DNA of 64,000 nt from Paenibacillus taiwanensis DSM 18679 (GCF_000425125.1 NZ_KE384306.1:893705-957704), one strand, 5' to 3'; shown: positions 30,310 through 40,093, counted from the first letter of the stretch. Numbers and translations are program-made. The notes: generated by a model not told the origin, from the sequence alone.

Positions 30310-31910
30310 AAATTATGATTGTAGACGACGAATCCTTTATTCGGATGAATTTTAAAACGTTTGTGGACTGGAATCTTCATGGCTATTATGTGGTTGGTGA
30401 AGCAGCTAACGGTAAAGAGGCATTGGAGAAAATCGACGTGCTTCATCCGGACGTTGTGTTTTTGGATATACGTATGCCCTTGGTTGATGGGCTTGAAGTG
30501 CTCCGGCAGCTTCGGCGTGCAAACCATGCCTGCAAAGTTATAATTTTAAGCAGTCATAATGAGTTCGAATACGCAAGAGAGGCGCTTCTGCTCGGAGCTT
30601 GCGATTATATCCATAAGCCGAATTTGACGCAAGCGTCTGTATTTGAGGCGCTAGAGCGTGTACGTAAGTCAATGAGCTCTGAAATCGGGCATGACCGACT
30701 TGCGCCGCCGCAGCTTGCTACAGAAAAAAGCCGCAACGATTTGAAATCGCTTTTTTTGCGTGATCTTGTAATCGGAGTCGTGCGACATGAGTGGGAAATT
30801 GAGCAAAAGACCCAACTTTATGATCTGAAATTAAAACAGCCGAATGTATGCTGTATCATTATGTCCGTTGATCACTATGACAAGGTGAAAAAACGTTACA
30901 AAAAAGGGATGGAGCATCTGCTAGGATTTTCCATACTAAATATTTTACACGAAGTGCTTCATCGGTACACCGAGCTGGAACTGCTGCAAATGAGCTCAAA
31001 AGAGCTTGTCATTTTGAAGACGTATTCTGAATTACGAAGTATGAATGAAATTTTAGAGGAGCGCTGGGGTCTCATTCGTAAAATTGAAAAAACGGTAAAG
31101 CAGTTTTTGAATATTCAAGTTAGTTTTCTTGTTAGTGGTATGCACAGAAGTTTGCTAGAAATACCAAAAGCCTATCATGAAGCACAGGAGACGGTAGAAT
31201 CACTGTTTTATGAGGAACGTGGAAACGTCGTTATATACGAACCTAAAACTGTAAACGAGGGAAATGGTAAAGCCTTATTTGCATGGTATGAGCAGCAAAT
31301 CCGTAAACAGATGGAAAATAAAGCGGTGTCCGAAGCTATTCTGCTCGTACATGAAATGTTTGCTGTCCTCAAAGACAAACGATGTGCTGACCGTCATGCC
31401 ATTATGGAAATGTGTGTGAATGCACATTGTCTTATTCAGTCATACATGAAGCCAGACAACTTGGAGGATGACTACACGCGGATTCAGGAAATTATGGCGG
31501 CAGAGCGTTTGGAGGATTTGCATTTGCTGCTTGTAGGTGAGCTGGAGAGCGTGCAGGAGAGTTATACGGATGAGGCGACATCAACCAATTATAAGATAAA
31601 GCGTGTCATTGAGTACATCCATGAGCACTATGATCAGGACCTCACGCTAAATGAGCTGGCTGCCTATGTTTCCTTAAACAACAGTTATCTCAGCCGTATT
31701 TTCAAAGAACAAACGGGTTCCATGCTGATTCCATATATTAATCGTTACCGTGTAAAAAAATCGTTGGAGTACTTAAAGAACGGCAATCTAAAAACGTATG
31801 AAATCGCGGAGAAGGTCGGATTTAATAGTATTGATAATTATTATATTAGCTTCAAAAAAATGTATGGACTCCCGCCAAATGAATATCGAAAAACATGTTT
31901 GGGGAAGTAA
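30306..31910 (+). CDS. YesN-type AraC-family response regulator (locus 1)
   Basis: A 534-residue activator. The receiver domain has Asp54 in VFLDIRMPLVDG. A middle region of about 280 residues carries no strong signature. The C-terminal AraC pair of helix-turn-helices (about 430-530) shows LTLNELAAYVSLNNSYLSRIF and the YISFKKMYGLPPNEYR end. Its stop codon lies inside one of the putative operator repeats of the next promoter (31903-31938). Confidence 0.92.
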   Translation: MKIMIVDDESFIRMNFKTFVDWNLHGYYVVGEAANGKEALEKIDVLHPDVVFLDIRMPLVDGLEVLRQLRRANHACKVIILSSHNEFEYAREALLLGACDYIHKPNLTQASVFEALERVRKSMSSEIGHDRLAPPQLATEKSRNDLKSLFLRDLVIGVVRHEWEIEQKTQLYDLKLKQPNVCCIIMSVDHYDKVKKRYKKGMEHLLGFSILNILHEVLHRYTELELLQMSSKELVILKTYSELRSMNEILEERWGLIRKIEKTVKQFLNIQVSFLVSGMHRSLLEIPKAYHEAQETVESLFYEERGNVVIYEPKTVNEGNGKALFAWYEQQIRKQMENKAVSEAILLVHEMFAVLKDKRCADRHAIMEMCVNAHCLIQSYMKPDNLEDDYTRIQEIMAAERLEDLHLLLVGELESVQESYTDEATSTNYKIKRVIEYIHEHYDQDLTLNELAAYVSLNNSYLSRIFKEQTGSMLIPYINRYRVKKSLEYLKNGNLKTYEIAEKVGFNSIDNYYISFKKMYGLPPNEYRKTCLGK

Positions 31911-31969
31911 AAATTCACAAAGATATGTAAATATCCTCTGTTTGCGCGAGGTGGCCGCATCGCTAAGAT
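31903..31969 (+). promoter_or_regulatory. activator-type promoter of the locus 1 binding-protein gene
   Basis: GGAAGTAAAAATTCAC at 31903 and ATATGTAAATATCCTC at 31923 form a 20-base direct repeat, and TAAGAT sits at 31964, 41 bases from the second copy. Spacing is identical to the promoter at 23418. The first copy overlaps the stop codon of the regulator gene. Confidence 0.6.
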
Positions 31970-32021
31970 GAAGGTAACACCAAACAAGGTGAATTATTTC
32001 GAATAAAAGGGGTCGTGACAC

Positions 32022-33278
32022 ATGAAAAAGAAAGCAGTTCTGTTACTGTGTACCCTCCTGCTCATGCTTACTGCAGCAGGCTGTGGCTCAAGCTCGAATT
32101 CAAGTGAATCAAGCGGTGCTGAGACGGATCAAAATAAAACGGAGAACGTTGAAGTTACGATGGCCTACTGGGCCAATGCATCCGAACAGAAAAATTTTGA
32201 GTTTATGGTGAACGGGCTTGAAAAAGAGCATCCAAACTTGAAAGTGAAAATGCAAATGTATCCAACAAGCGATGAGTTTTGGAAAGCGGTTCCAGCAGCG
32301 ATTGCAGCTGGCGTAGGCCCTGACATTATCGCGATGTCCGATGAAGGAAACTATGAATATATTAAAAAAGGAGTTCTTGCCCCACTTGATGATCTGATGG
32401 GCAAGGTAGGCTTTGAGAAAGAACGTGTAACTTCGTCCTTGTACAAAGGCTGGACGGACGATAATAAGCTGTATGGCATCCCTTACGATTCTTCCACTTC
32501 TATGCTTGCGATCAACAAGGCGATGTTTGATGCATCCGGCATTACGAAACAGCCGGAAACGATGGATGATGTGGTTGCACTGGCCAAAGCGATGACTAAG
32601 GATGGAGTGAAGGGAATTATCGGCAGTATTGATCCTTTCCACATTACACAATATGTTCATGCTTTTGGCGGAGATTGGGGCTTCGGGAAAACGATTAATT
32701 CCAAAGAAAACATTACAGGTGTTCAATTCTTTGTAGATCTGTTCCTGACCAACCAAGTGGCTATTGCTCCAATTGAGGTAGGTGCACCTTGGGACGGCGA
32801 AGTATTCAGTCAAGAAAAGGGTGCGATGTCTACTGCGGGTCCTTGGTATGTTGGTCATCTAAAAGAAGCGAATCCTGACATGAAGATGATTGCGCTTCCA
32901 ATGCCTAAGGGAACGGTAGAAGCACAAAGCGCTTATTCTCACGGTTTGTCAATCTTGGCAGGCAGCAAGCACAAAGAAGAAGCGATGCAGGTTATCAAAT
33001 ATGCACTTCGTGATGAAGCACAGTTAAATGCAATTGAAGAAGTGGGCTACTCTCCTGCTGTATCCGCACTGCTTCCTAAATATTTGGAGAAAAACCCAGA
33101 GCTGAAACCTGTGTTTGACAACATGGAAAAAGTAGGTATGCCTTTTGCTTATCCAGAGCAAACGAAAGCATTCCATGCGGATCTGCTTAAAGGTGTCGAA
33201 GAAATTATTTTCAAAAAAGATGGCTTGACGGTGGAGCAGTTGCTAAACGATCTCCAAAGTAAATACGGACAAAACTAG
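32022..33278 (+). CDS. extracellular sugar-binding lipoprotein of an ABC importer (locus 1)
   Basis: A 418-residue family-1 solute-binding protein. The signal peptide ends in a lipobox LTAAGC at about residues 16-21, followed by a Ser/Asn-rich tether. It captures the sugar outside the cell and hands it to the permeases at 23535 and 24486. It lies 8 kb away from them, under a second copy of the same promoter type, which allows much higher expression than the permeases. AAAGGGG precedes the ATG. Confidence 0.9.
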   Translation: MKKKAVLLLCTLLLMLTAAGCGSSSNSSESSGAETDQNKTENVEVTMAYWANASEQKNFEFMVNGLEKEHPNLKVKMQMYPTSDEFWKAVPAAIAAGVGPDIIAMSDEGNYEYIKKGVLAPLDDLMGKVGFEKERVTSSLYKGWTDDNKLYGIPYDSSTSMLAINKAMFDASGITKQPETMDDVVALAKAMTKDGVKGIIGSIDPFHITQYVHAFGGDWGFGKTINSKENITGVQFFVDLFLTNQVAIAPIEVGAPWDGEVFSQEKGAMSTAGPWYVGHLKEANPDMKMIALPMPKGTVEAQSAYSHGLSILAGSKHKEEAMQVIKYALRDEAQLNAIEEVGYSPAVSALLPKYLEKNPELKPVFDNMEKVGMPFAYPEQTKAFHADLLKGVEEIIFKKDGLTVEQLLNDLQSKYGQN

Positions 33279-33358
33279 ATGACCTGGGTTGGACTTTACC
33301 ACTACTAAAGTTCAACCCTTTTTCCTTCATAAACTACTGTCAGGAGGTTGAAGAAAAA

Positions 33359-36300
33359 GTGAATATGTCACTACACAAGCTCATATCAAAAGTGCTGCTG
33401 TTCAGTATATTGGTGACGACCATTACTCCGCTCACCACAGTTCAGGCAGCGACTGGGCCAAACGTCACAGAAGGACAGGTTCAGGGTGAATATGCATTAA
33501 ATCTGACGCAAGCAGGGGATGTAGACTGGCTGCATCTTAGAGGGGATAATTTAAATAAGCTAAGTCTGGTGAAAAAAGCAGGCGGCCAATCGGTTACGTT
33601 TGATGTATACGGAAATACAGGAGTCGAAGGGAAGACAAGCAGAGGCAGTGATGCTAACTATATGTCCTATACGTGGACGGATGGGATGGCTGGCCAAGAA
33701 TTCGGGGCGAAGGATACCGGGTTTGGTCTATTTTTTCCAAGTGCGAGTCGTGAACCTGGTGCCTACACTAACGTGGGCTGGAACGTTCAAGTCGAGCCGC
33801 AGCCCACAACTTCAACGCTATGGTTTGGCGTAGGGATGTGGCAAGCTAACGTACAGTTTGATATTTATACGAATGATGTATTAAGTGCATCAAAAGTCGT
33901 TAGTGCAGACGCAACTTCTAAAATGGTTAACTATCAAGTTAACGTACCTGCAAATGTGAAGCTTAGAGTCGAAGGACGGCTGACGGATGTACAGAAGAAA
34001 AACGGGAATATGTCCTTATCGGGTGTCGCTTTAAGCAGCAAAGTGCTGGCCGATAAAATGACGTTACAAAATGAATACAATGCAGTTAGCTACATGACGC
34101 AAGGATTGTATACCGATAACACATGGCAGGCGCTTATTACAGCAAAAGGGGAAGCCAAGCGTATTCTCGATTGGATAGAAGCTACTCAGCAAGATGTTGA
34201 CAGCGCTTACCAAGCGCTGCTGACTGCACAGTCTTTGCTTGTCAAACGAGAATCCAATATTGTAATCGATTACACAGGAACAGCTACAGGTGAGTATACC
34301 TTTGGTTCCACGACCGACCAGCAAGATCGTTATCAGACCTTTTTGGTCAAGGATGATGTGGCGATGAAATATGTGCAAGTGAATGTAAAACGGAATAAAG
34401 AGCCGGTCAGCAACCTAGTCATTAAATTGTACGCGGTAAACCAAGAGGGACTGCCTACAGGAGCCCCTCTTGCCTCAACGATAGTTAATAAAGATACAAT
34501 TGTGGATGGCGGATTGACAACAGCTGAATTAAGTTACAGTCTAGCTGCAAATACGCGGTACGCTATCGCCTTAACACAGGAGAAGCTTGGTTCTGGGCAA
34601 TATCGTTGGATGATTATGCCTAAAAATATGGAGTCTGCGAATGAGTTTTTTGGTAAAACCGTCTCAGGCGTATTTAAGTCAGAAGCTGCTCTAGGCACAG
34701 GCATTATGCGAATCGTCAAGGAAGGCAATGTGAACAAAGCGCCTTTGCAGACGATGATTGAGAACGTTAAGCACTACAACAGAAATCTCTTTACACTCTC
34801 GACATGGTCAGCCTTAGAGACAGCCTTGAGTCAGGCCGATGTACAACTGCGAGACGTGGATGTGAAGCAGGATACACTTGATGCGACTTTACTTCAGATT
34901 CAAAATGCGTTTAACCAGTTGACGCTAAGTAAGCCCCTTGATGAGGTGGCAGCACGAATTGCTACGTTAGAGCAAGCGGTTTTAAAAGGCTATACAAGTC
35001 AGTCAACTGCTGCTCTACAACAAGCTGTTCAGACGGCAACATCGTTACAAGCCGCTTCATCCGAGCAGGAACGAATGAAGGCGTATTCCGGCGTCCTGAA
35101 TGCGTTAGACCAGTTACAGTTAACAGACAAGTATCAATATGAAATTAATCCTTTGATGACAGCAGGCTTTGGCTTTGAAGGAGACAAAAATGCAACGCTC
35201 GCTTTTCTTGACGGCTCTTATCAGATCGGGGGCACCCGTCCGATGCAGCATGGTCCTGTTGCACCTAAGCAAATGGTAACCTTTGGCGCAACAAGCTCAG
35301 CAGACATCAAGTGGTATAACGCGGAAGGGTATTTGCCTGTATTTATTCATGAGTTTGAGAAAGAACAAATGAAATACAAAATAGAATCGTTTGCTAATAA
35401 ACAAACCGTCGCCAACAAGGATTATGTCATTAATTACTCCAAAATGACGGTAACTAACGTTTCAAATGAAACACGTTTGCTGCCTGTTGTATCCGAAAAC
35501 CTAGTTCCAATGAATGCCGCAGCGCACAACGTATATACGATCCGCCCAGGCGAAACAGTCATTAGAGAGTATGCTATCGAAGCGGATAAATATGAATACT
35601 TTGACGCGACCAAGCAAACATTCACAACCTTAACAAGAGAGCAAGTATCTCGTCTTGGCACGTTTGAGCAAAACTACAAAGACATGAAAAACTACTGGAA
35701 TACTAGACTTTCTGCGGTAGTTGACCTCAAGCTGCCAAACAAAGCACTAGTTCATGCTTTTAAAGCAGGCTATATTTACAACATGATTATTAAGGACGGC
35801 AATTACTTGCATGTTGGTGAAAATGGCTATGCAAGATTATATTCTCACGATACAATCGGGATTTTTGTACAATTGATTCAAAGCGGTGATTTTGCGCACG
35901 CAAAGGAATATTTGGAGAGTATTCCTCTCACCGGAGGCATTAACATTGAAACGGGTCAAGTGGACCCGAATCAATTTTGGGACGCCAATTGGAAGCTACC
36001 TTGGACCTATGCTGTTTATTTAAGCAAAACGGGAGATGCTTCCATCTTTGATGAAGCGATGCAAGCCGATGATGGCTCTATAGGTTCCGTATTTGATAAA
36101 AGAGTGAAGTTTGGTGCAAAAAGTATCGTGAGCGATCGGGCTGGAGACGGCCATATTATGAAGGAAACGAAAGCAATCGATACTTTAGGTTATTGGACAA
36201 TTGATAACTATTCCGCCTTGACAGGTTTATCCTCCTATGAATATATCGCCCGTGAGTTGTACAAGGTGAAGGGGGATGCGAAGTACCTGACGGAAGCCCA

Positions 36301-37966
36301 ATGGGCAAAAGATCAGTATGACGATTTATTGGCTGCTTTTACAGCTAAGTTACAAGCGACGATAAAGGATAAAAATTTGAAATACATTCCGGCGTCTGTC
36401 GTACAGAGCAACGATGAGAACCGCATGAAAGACTCCAGAGATGCGAACTGGGCTTCCATGTTCTTATTTGGCAGATGGTTGTGGGATGGATACTTGTATG
36501 GTGCAGAGCAGCCGGATAACAACATTAACTTAACGATGTTAGATGACACCTACAGTTATGGCATCAACAGACGTATCAATGAGGGAACGACGGATTCGCC
36601 TTACAATTTTGGTGGGTACCCTCATGGTTTCTACTCAAGTGCTTATAATGCGGGTTACGGCAGTGCGGCGCTGCGTGGTGAAGCGCATCGAGACATGGGG
36701 ATTAAAGCTTACGAATTTATGATTGAAAAATCGATGAGCGGACCATTCAGCTGGTGGGAAGGTGTAAATTATCCTGTCAATCCGAGTCCATGGGCACCAA
36801 CAAGCGAGAAGCTAGGTATTCAATCAACACCAGGCGGTGGTGGTTCCGCTCAGCACATGTGGGGTCAAGCTGTTAATTCGAAGGTGTTGGTTGACTCTTT
36901 GATTGCGGAGCGAATTTATGAGCAGAACAACAAATATGAGCTTATTATCGGCCGTGGCATTCCTAAGGAATGGGTGAAAGATGCCGCAAGCAACAACGAT
37001 ATCGTTGCTGCCGTGAACAACTATCCGGCATTCCAAGGTGGAAGAGTCGGGTATGACATCCTTAGAAAAGGGAACAAGCTCGTTGTAACGATGAAGACTA
37101 ACCTTGCGCAAGCAAAAGCGGACACAACTCACGCCACGTTCAGCATCCAACTGCCAAGCATGGTAAATAACATTAAGCATGCTTCATTGGGTGTGGTGGA
37201 TAACAACAAGGGGATCGTTACAGTACCACTCACTGCAACATCGGTTAGCATTACGTTAAGTGATTTGCCGGATGGTGGGAATGACAACAGCGGCAATAAC
37301 GGTAACAACGGTAGTGGGGGTAATAATAGCAACAACGGTAACGGGACAACTACCGGAAATAACGCAGGCAATAATGAGAATAACAATGGCAATAACGGCG
37401 GAAAAGACGGCAATACGGAGCAGGAGCAAGGAAGCAAGCAGCCGACATTTTCGGATATTAGCAAGCATTGGGCACAAGAAGCCATTAATAAGGCCGTCGC
37501 ACAAGGCTTCATTAAAGGCTACGAAAATGGAACATTCCGTCCAAATGCAGTCGTCACACGTGGTGAACTGACGGTTATGCTTGCTCGTGCACTGAAGCTG
37601 CCACAAGCAGATAGCGTGTTGTCTTTCAAGGATGAGGCAACGATTCCATTATGGGCCAAGTCTTATATTACCAGTGCCGTGCAAGCAGGACTAATAAAAG
37701 GCTATAACGATCAAACGTTCCGTCCGCATGATCCAATGACACGAATGGAACTGGTTGTCATGATCGCTAGAGCACTCAAACTGGAGGACTCAAAAGCCAC
37801 ATTGCCGTTTGCAGATTCGAATCAGATCCCGTCATGGGGGAAAGGAGCTGCGGCAGCAGTGTACGGAGCTGGGCTGCTGAAAGGAAAAGATCAACTACGC
37901 TTAGCTCCGAATGAATCGGTAACAAGGGCTGAAGCTGTAACGTTGCTGCTTAGAATGACATCTTAA
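33359..37966 (+). CDS. SLH-anchored secreted multidomain protein, candidate six-hairpin glycosidase
   Basis: A 1535-residue exported protein. A signal peptide (about 1-30, ending TTVQA) is followed by a beta-rich domain of about 200 residues, helical FIVAR-like repeats (about 235-300, 460-520 and 525-590), and a second beta domain between them. A large region (about 600-1300) with a beta front and repeated helical segments reads LYSHDTIGIFVQL, FWDANWKLPWTYAVYL and GPFSWWEGVNYP, like an (alpha/alpha)6 glycosidase; I cannot name the family. A Gly/Asn linker (about 1306-1354) leads to three SLH modules (about 1363-1533) for cell-wall anchoring. It starts at GTG, or ATG 33365, after AGGAGG. Being next to the importer, it probably produces or captures its sugar. 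Confidence 0.72.
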   Translation: MNMSLHKLISKVLLFSILVTTITPLTTVQAATGPNVTEGQVQGEYALNLTQAGDVDWLHLRGDNLNKLSLVKKAGGQSVTFDVYGNTGVEGKTSRGSDANYMSYTWTDGMAGQEFGAKDTGFGLFFPSASREPGAYTNVGWNVQVEPQPTTSTLWFGVGMWQANVQFDIYTNDVLSASKVVSADATSKMVNYQVNVPANVKLRVEGRLTDVQKKNGNMSLSGVALSSKVLADKMTLQNEYNAVSYMTQGLYTDNTWQALITAKGEAKRILDWIEATQQDVDSAYQALLTAQSLLVKRESNIVIDYTGTATGEYTFGSTTDQQDRYQTFLVKDDVAMKYVQVNVKRNKEPVSNLVIKLYAVNQEGLPTGAPLASTIVNKDTIVDGGLTTAELSYSLAANTRYAIALTQEKLGSGQYRWMIMPKNMESANEFFGKTVSGVFKSEAALGTGIMRIVKEGNVNKAPLQTMIENVKHYNRNLFTLSTWSALETALSQADVQLRDVDVKQDTLDATLLQIQNAFNQLTLSKPLDEVAARIATLEQAVLKGYTSQSTAALQQAVQTATSLQAASSEQERMKAYSGVLNALDQLQLTDKYQYEINPLMTAGFGFEGDKNATLAFLDGSYQIGGTRPMQHGPVAPKQMVTFGATSSADIKWYNAEGYLPVFIHEFEKEQMKYKIESFANKQTVANKDYVINYSKMTVTNVSNETRLLPVVSENLVPMNAAAHNVYTIRPGETVIREYAIEADKYEYFDATKQTFTTLTREQVSRLGTFEQNYKDMKNYWNTRLSAVVDLKLPNKALVHAFKAGYIYNMIIKDGNYLHVGENGYARLYSHDTIGIFVQLIQSGDFAHAKEYLESIPLTGGINIETGQVDPNQFWDANWKLPWTYAVYLSKTGDASIFDEAMQADDGSIGSVFDKRVKFGAKSIVSDRAGDGHIMKETKAIDTLGYWTIDNYSALTGLSSYEYIARELYKVKGDAKYLTEAQWAKDQYDDLLAAFTAKLQATIKDKNLKYIPASVVQSNDENRMKDSRDANWASMFLFGRWLWDGYLYGAEQPDNNINLTMLDDTYSYGINRRINEGTTDSPYNFGGYPHGFYSSAYNAGYGSAALRGEAHRDMGIKAYEFMIEKSMSGPFSWWEGVNYPVNPSPWAPTSEKLGIQSTPGGGGSAQHMWGQAVNSKVLVDSLIAERIYEQNNKYELIIGRGIPKEWVKDAASNNDIVAAVNNYPAFQGGRVGYDILRKGNKLVVTMKTNLAQAKADTTHATFSIQLPSMVNNIKHASLGVVDNNKGIVTVPLTATSVSITLSDLPDGGNDNSGNNGNNGSGGNNSNNGNGTTTGNNAGNNENNNGNNGGKDGNTEQEQGSKQPTFSDISKHWAQEAINKAVAQGFIKGYENGTFRPNAVVTRGELTVMLARALKLPQADSVLSFKDEATIPLWAKSYITSAVQAGLIKGYNDQTFRPHDPMTRMELVVMIARALKLEDSKATLPFADSNQIPSWGKGAAAAVYGAGLLKGKDQLRLAPNESVTRAEAVTLLLRMTS

Positions 37967-37979
37967 CAATGCTGTTCCA

Positions 37980-38022
37980 AACCAAGAGCGAAGTGTTTAT
38001 CACTTAGGCTCTTGGTTTTTTT
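37980..38022 (+). terminator. terminator ending locus 1
   Basis: AACCAAGAGC pairs with GCTCTTGGTT with more pairing inside (AAGTG/CACTT), followed by a run of Ts. Confidence 0.85.
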
Positions 38023-38195
38023 GTTGAGAAGTCTTCATTTGCAGCGAAACCGTTCAGGATGGTGGCCGTTCTTTCTAGCTATCCTAATGTACCAACTGCA
38101 GCATCTTCCATAAACGGAGCGGAGTGTAGGTATTCGTGTAGGCCAATCTGCCTTGTTACGAATACAGTATCCTTAGAAACGAGGAGGCGATTTTC

Positions 38196-39647
38196 ATGCC
38201 CGTAAAAAGCGGAAGCGAATATATAGAGCGGATAAATCAAAATCTCCCCGATGTCTGGATCGGAGGAGAGCGTGTACAAGGGCCTATTTCGGAACATAAA
38301 GCTTTTAAAGGTCTTATGGCTACTCAAGCGGCCATGTATGACATGCAGCATGACTCAGAATCGCAATCCGCAATGGTTTATAGTTCGCCGGTAACAGGCC
38401 ATCCGGTCGGACTGTCCTACAAACAGCCTAAAACAAAAAAGGATCTCGTCCTACGCAGGCAGATGATGCAGTCGTGGGCCAACTGCCATCATGGCTTTTT
38501 GGGGCGTTCCCCTGACTACATGAATACCGCCATAATGGCATTTTCCGCAGCAGCGGGGGTGCTTAAAGAAAAATATCCTCAGTACGCTGCTAATCTGAAA
38601 CGATACTACGAATACTGCCAGGAGAATGATATTACGCTTTCTCATGTGTTTATTCAACCTAGAGCGGGGCGAGTCACTACATTTCTTCGGACCTTCGAAG
38701 AGCCGGAAACCGCTCGAGTAGTCGAAAAAAATAAAGACGGGATCGTAGTTCGAGGGGCTTTTCTTTTAGATACACAAGGGGCAACTTCGGATGAAATATT
38801 GGTATTTCCTCCGCCATTCTCCTTGTCAGTCGATGAGGAAAGTCCTTATGCATTTGCCTTTGCTGTCCCAAGCAACCTTAAAGGTATTAGTTATGTGTGC
38901 AGGGAAAGCTTTGTAGGGGGAGAATCATCTTACAATTATCCACTTAGTTCCAGATTTGAAGAAATGGACACGCTTGTCCTATTTAAAGATGTTACCGTGC
39001 CGTGGGACCGCGTCTTTGTGTATGGTGACGAAAATATGGCTTCCCGTTTAATGGAAGAAAGTCATTTTCATACGCATACCGGCATTCAGATTATGTGTAA
39101 AAACATTGCAAAAACAGAGTTTTTGCTTGGAACTATTGAAATGATGGTTGATGCTTGCGGACTGGATAATCATGATCACATTATTGAAAAGGTTACGGAG
39201 ATGATCGTAGCAGTAGAGACACTTAAAGCGTTTCAGCTTGCGGCCGAGAATGGTGCATCTATAGATCGATGGGGGTCTATGCTCCCGAATAAGAAGCCGC
39301 TGCTTGCGGCAAACGTATATTTTCAAAAAATGTATCCACGCTTGATTGAAATCATTCAATTAATTGGTGCCAGTAATTTGATGTTGATCCTGGATGAACA
39401 AGATTTTAATTCTGAAATTAGCGATCAATTAAATCAATATTTGAAAAGTATTGATGTAGATGCCAAAAAAAGTGTGCAGCTGTCCAGACTGGCATGGGAG
39501 CTTAGTGTCAGTTCATTTGGTGGTCGGCAGGCGGTTTACGAGCGATTCTTTTTTGGAAATGCCTCAATCGTGAACAAGCGTCTTTATAACGAATATGAAG
39601 ACAGCAGACACAAGTATGTGGATCGGATCAAAACCTTTTTGTCATAG
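38196..39647 (+). CDS. 4-hydroxyphenylacetate 3-monooxygenase-type flavin hydroxylase (HpaB family)
   Basis: A 483-residue oxygenase of the HpaB / 4-hydroxybutyryl-CoA dehydratase-like superfamily. Segments such as GLSYKQPKTKKDLVLRR, TAIMAFSAAAGVL, LSHVFIQPRAGR and VPWDRVFVYGD are typical. It would hydroxylate a phenol using reduced FAD from a separate reductase. No HpaC reductase or aromatic pathway gene is nearby, so substrate and partner are unknown. A good GAGGAGG site precedes the ATG, and a GTATTCGT/ACGAATAC inverted repeat at 38130-38165 could be an operator. Confidence 0.8.
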   Translation: MPVKSGSEYIERINQNLPDVWIGGERVQGPISEHKAFKGLMATQAAMYDMQHDSESQSAMVYSSPVTGHPVGLSYKQPKTKKDLVLRRQMMQSWANCHHGFLGRSPDYMNTAIMAFSAAAGVLKEKYPQYAANLKRYYEYCQENDITLSHVFIQPRAGRVTTFLRTFEEPETARVVEKNKDGIVVRGAFLLDTQGATSDEILVFPPPFSLSVDEESPYAFAFAVPSNLKGISYVCRESFVGGESSYNYPLSSRFEEMDTLVLFKDVTVPWDRVFVYGDENMASRLMEESHFHTHTGIQIMCKNIAKTEFLLGTIEMMVDACGLDNHDHIIEKVTEMIVAVETLKAFQLAAENGASIDRWGSMLPNKKPLLAANVYFQKMYPRLIEIIQLIGASNLMLILDEQDFNSEISDQLNQYLKSIDVDAKKSVQLSRLAWELSVSSFGGRQAVYERFFFGNASIVNKRLYNEYEDSRHKYVDRIKTFLS

Positions 39648-39697
39648 CTGCGGGACGATCATTCTCATATTCGATAGGGGTAGTTCATTGGTATGAA

Positions 39698-39930
39698 AGG
39701 GCTGTCCAATAAGTCTTTAAAATAAAAGTTGGGCGGAGAAACATCATGTTTTCCGTCCAATTTTTTGGTTCTTATGCTTCTGTTGGAAAGTGGCAAAACG
39801 GATCTCCGCACCTTCAACTGGTTTTCGGTCGCCATTTGCACATCGCAGCCCGGTTTCAATTGACCGTTTTTCATATGATCTTTCGTCATCGACATAAATC
39901 CGGATAAACGTAGCGCTCCAAATCAACATC
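39698..39930 (-). pseudogene. remnant of an IS1182-family transposase
   Basis: On the minus strand the peptide DHMKNGQLKPGCDVQMATEN is the well-conserved IS1182 transposase motif, but only about 60 recognisable codons remain and the preceding piece (SATFIRIYVDDE) is in another frame. GGGCTGTCCAATAAGT at about 39699-39714 resembles an element end. It is a decayed fragment without function. Confidence 0.7.
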
Positions 39931-40013
39931 GGTATGATGGTGCGGTATGGGGCGGAATACGTGACCGGACGAGAGATCCGTTATTTAGTGGATGTAAGGA
40001 TCATTTGGCCGCT

Positions 40014-40093
40014 TAGCGGACAGGAGGTACGCTATTTGCGTAATTCGTCCCGTTTGGCGGTAGTTTGGAGGCAATAGCGGATTTCCTGTCCGA
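40014..40093. repeat. interspersed inverted repeat, GCGGACAGGA...CGCTATT type
   Basis: GCGGACAGGAGGTACGCTAT near 40016 matches the reverse complement of the stretch near 40071-40093 at most positions, and a third weaker copy (GAGATCCGTTATTT) lies near 39973. From memory, such AGCGGACA/CCGCTATT units are scattered in Paenibacillus genomes; that was not checked. Apart from the IS pieces, 39930-40180 holds no gene that I can see. Confidence 0.5.

Noticed and set aside
32109-32858. 249-codon open frame antisense to the binding-protein gene
   Set aside because: No ribosome site or recognisable domain; the sense gene is certain.
37260-37420. Repetitive AAYAACGG-type stretch that could look like a short-repeat array
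   Set aside because: It encodes the Gly/Asn linker of the SLH protein in frame; there are no spacers, so not CRISPR.
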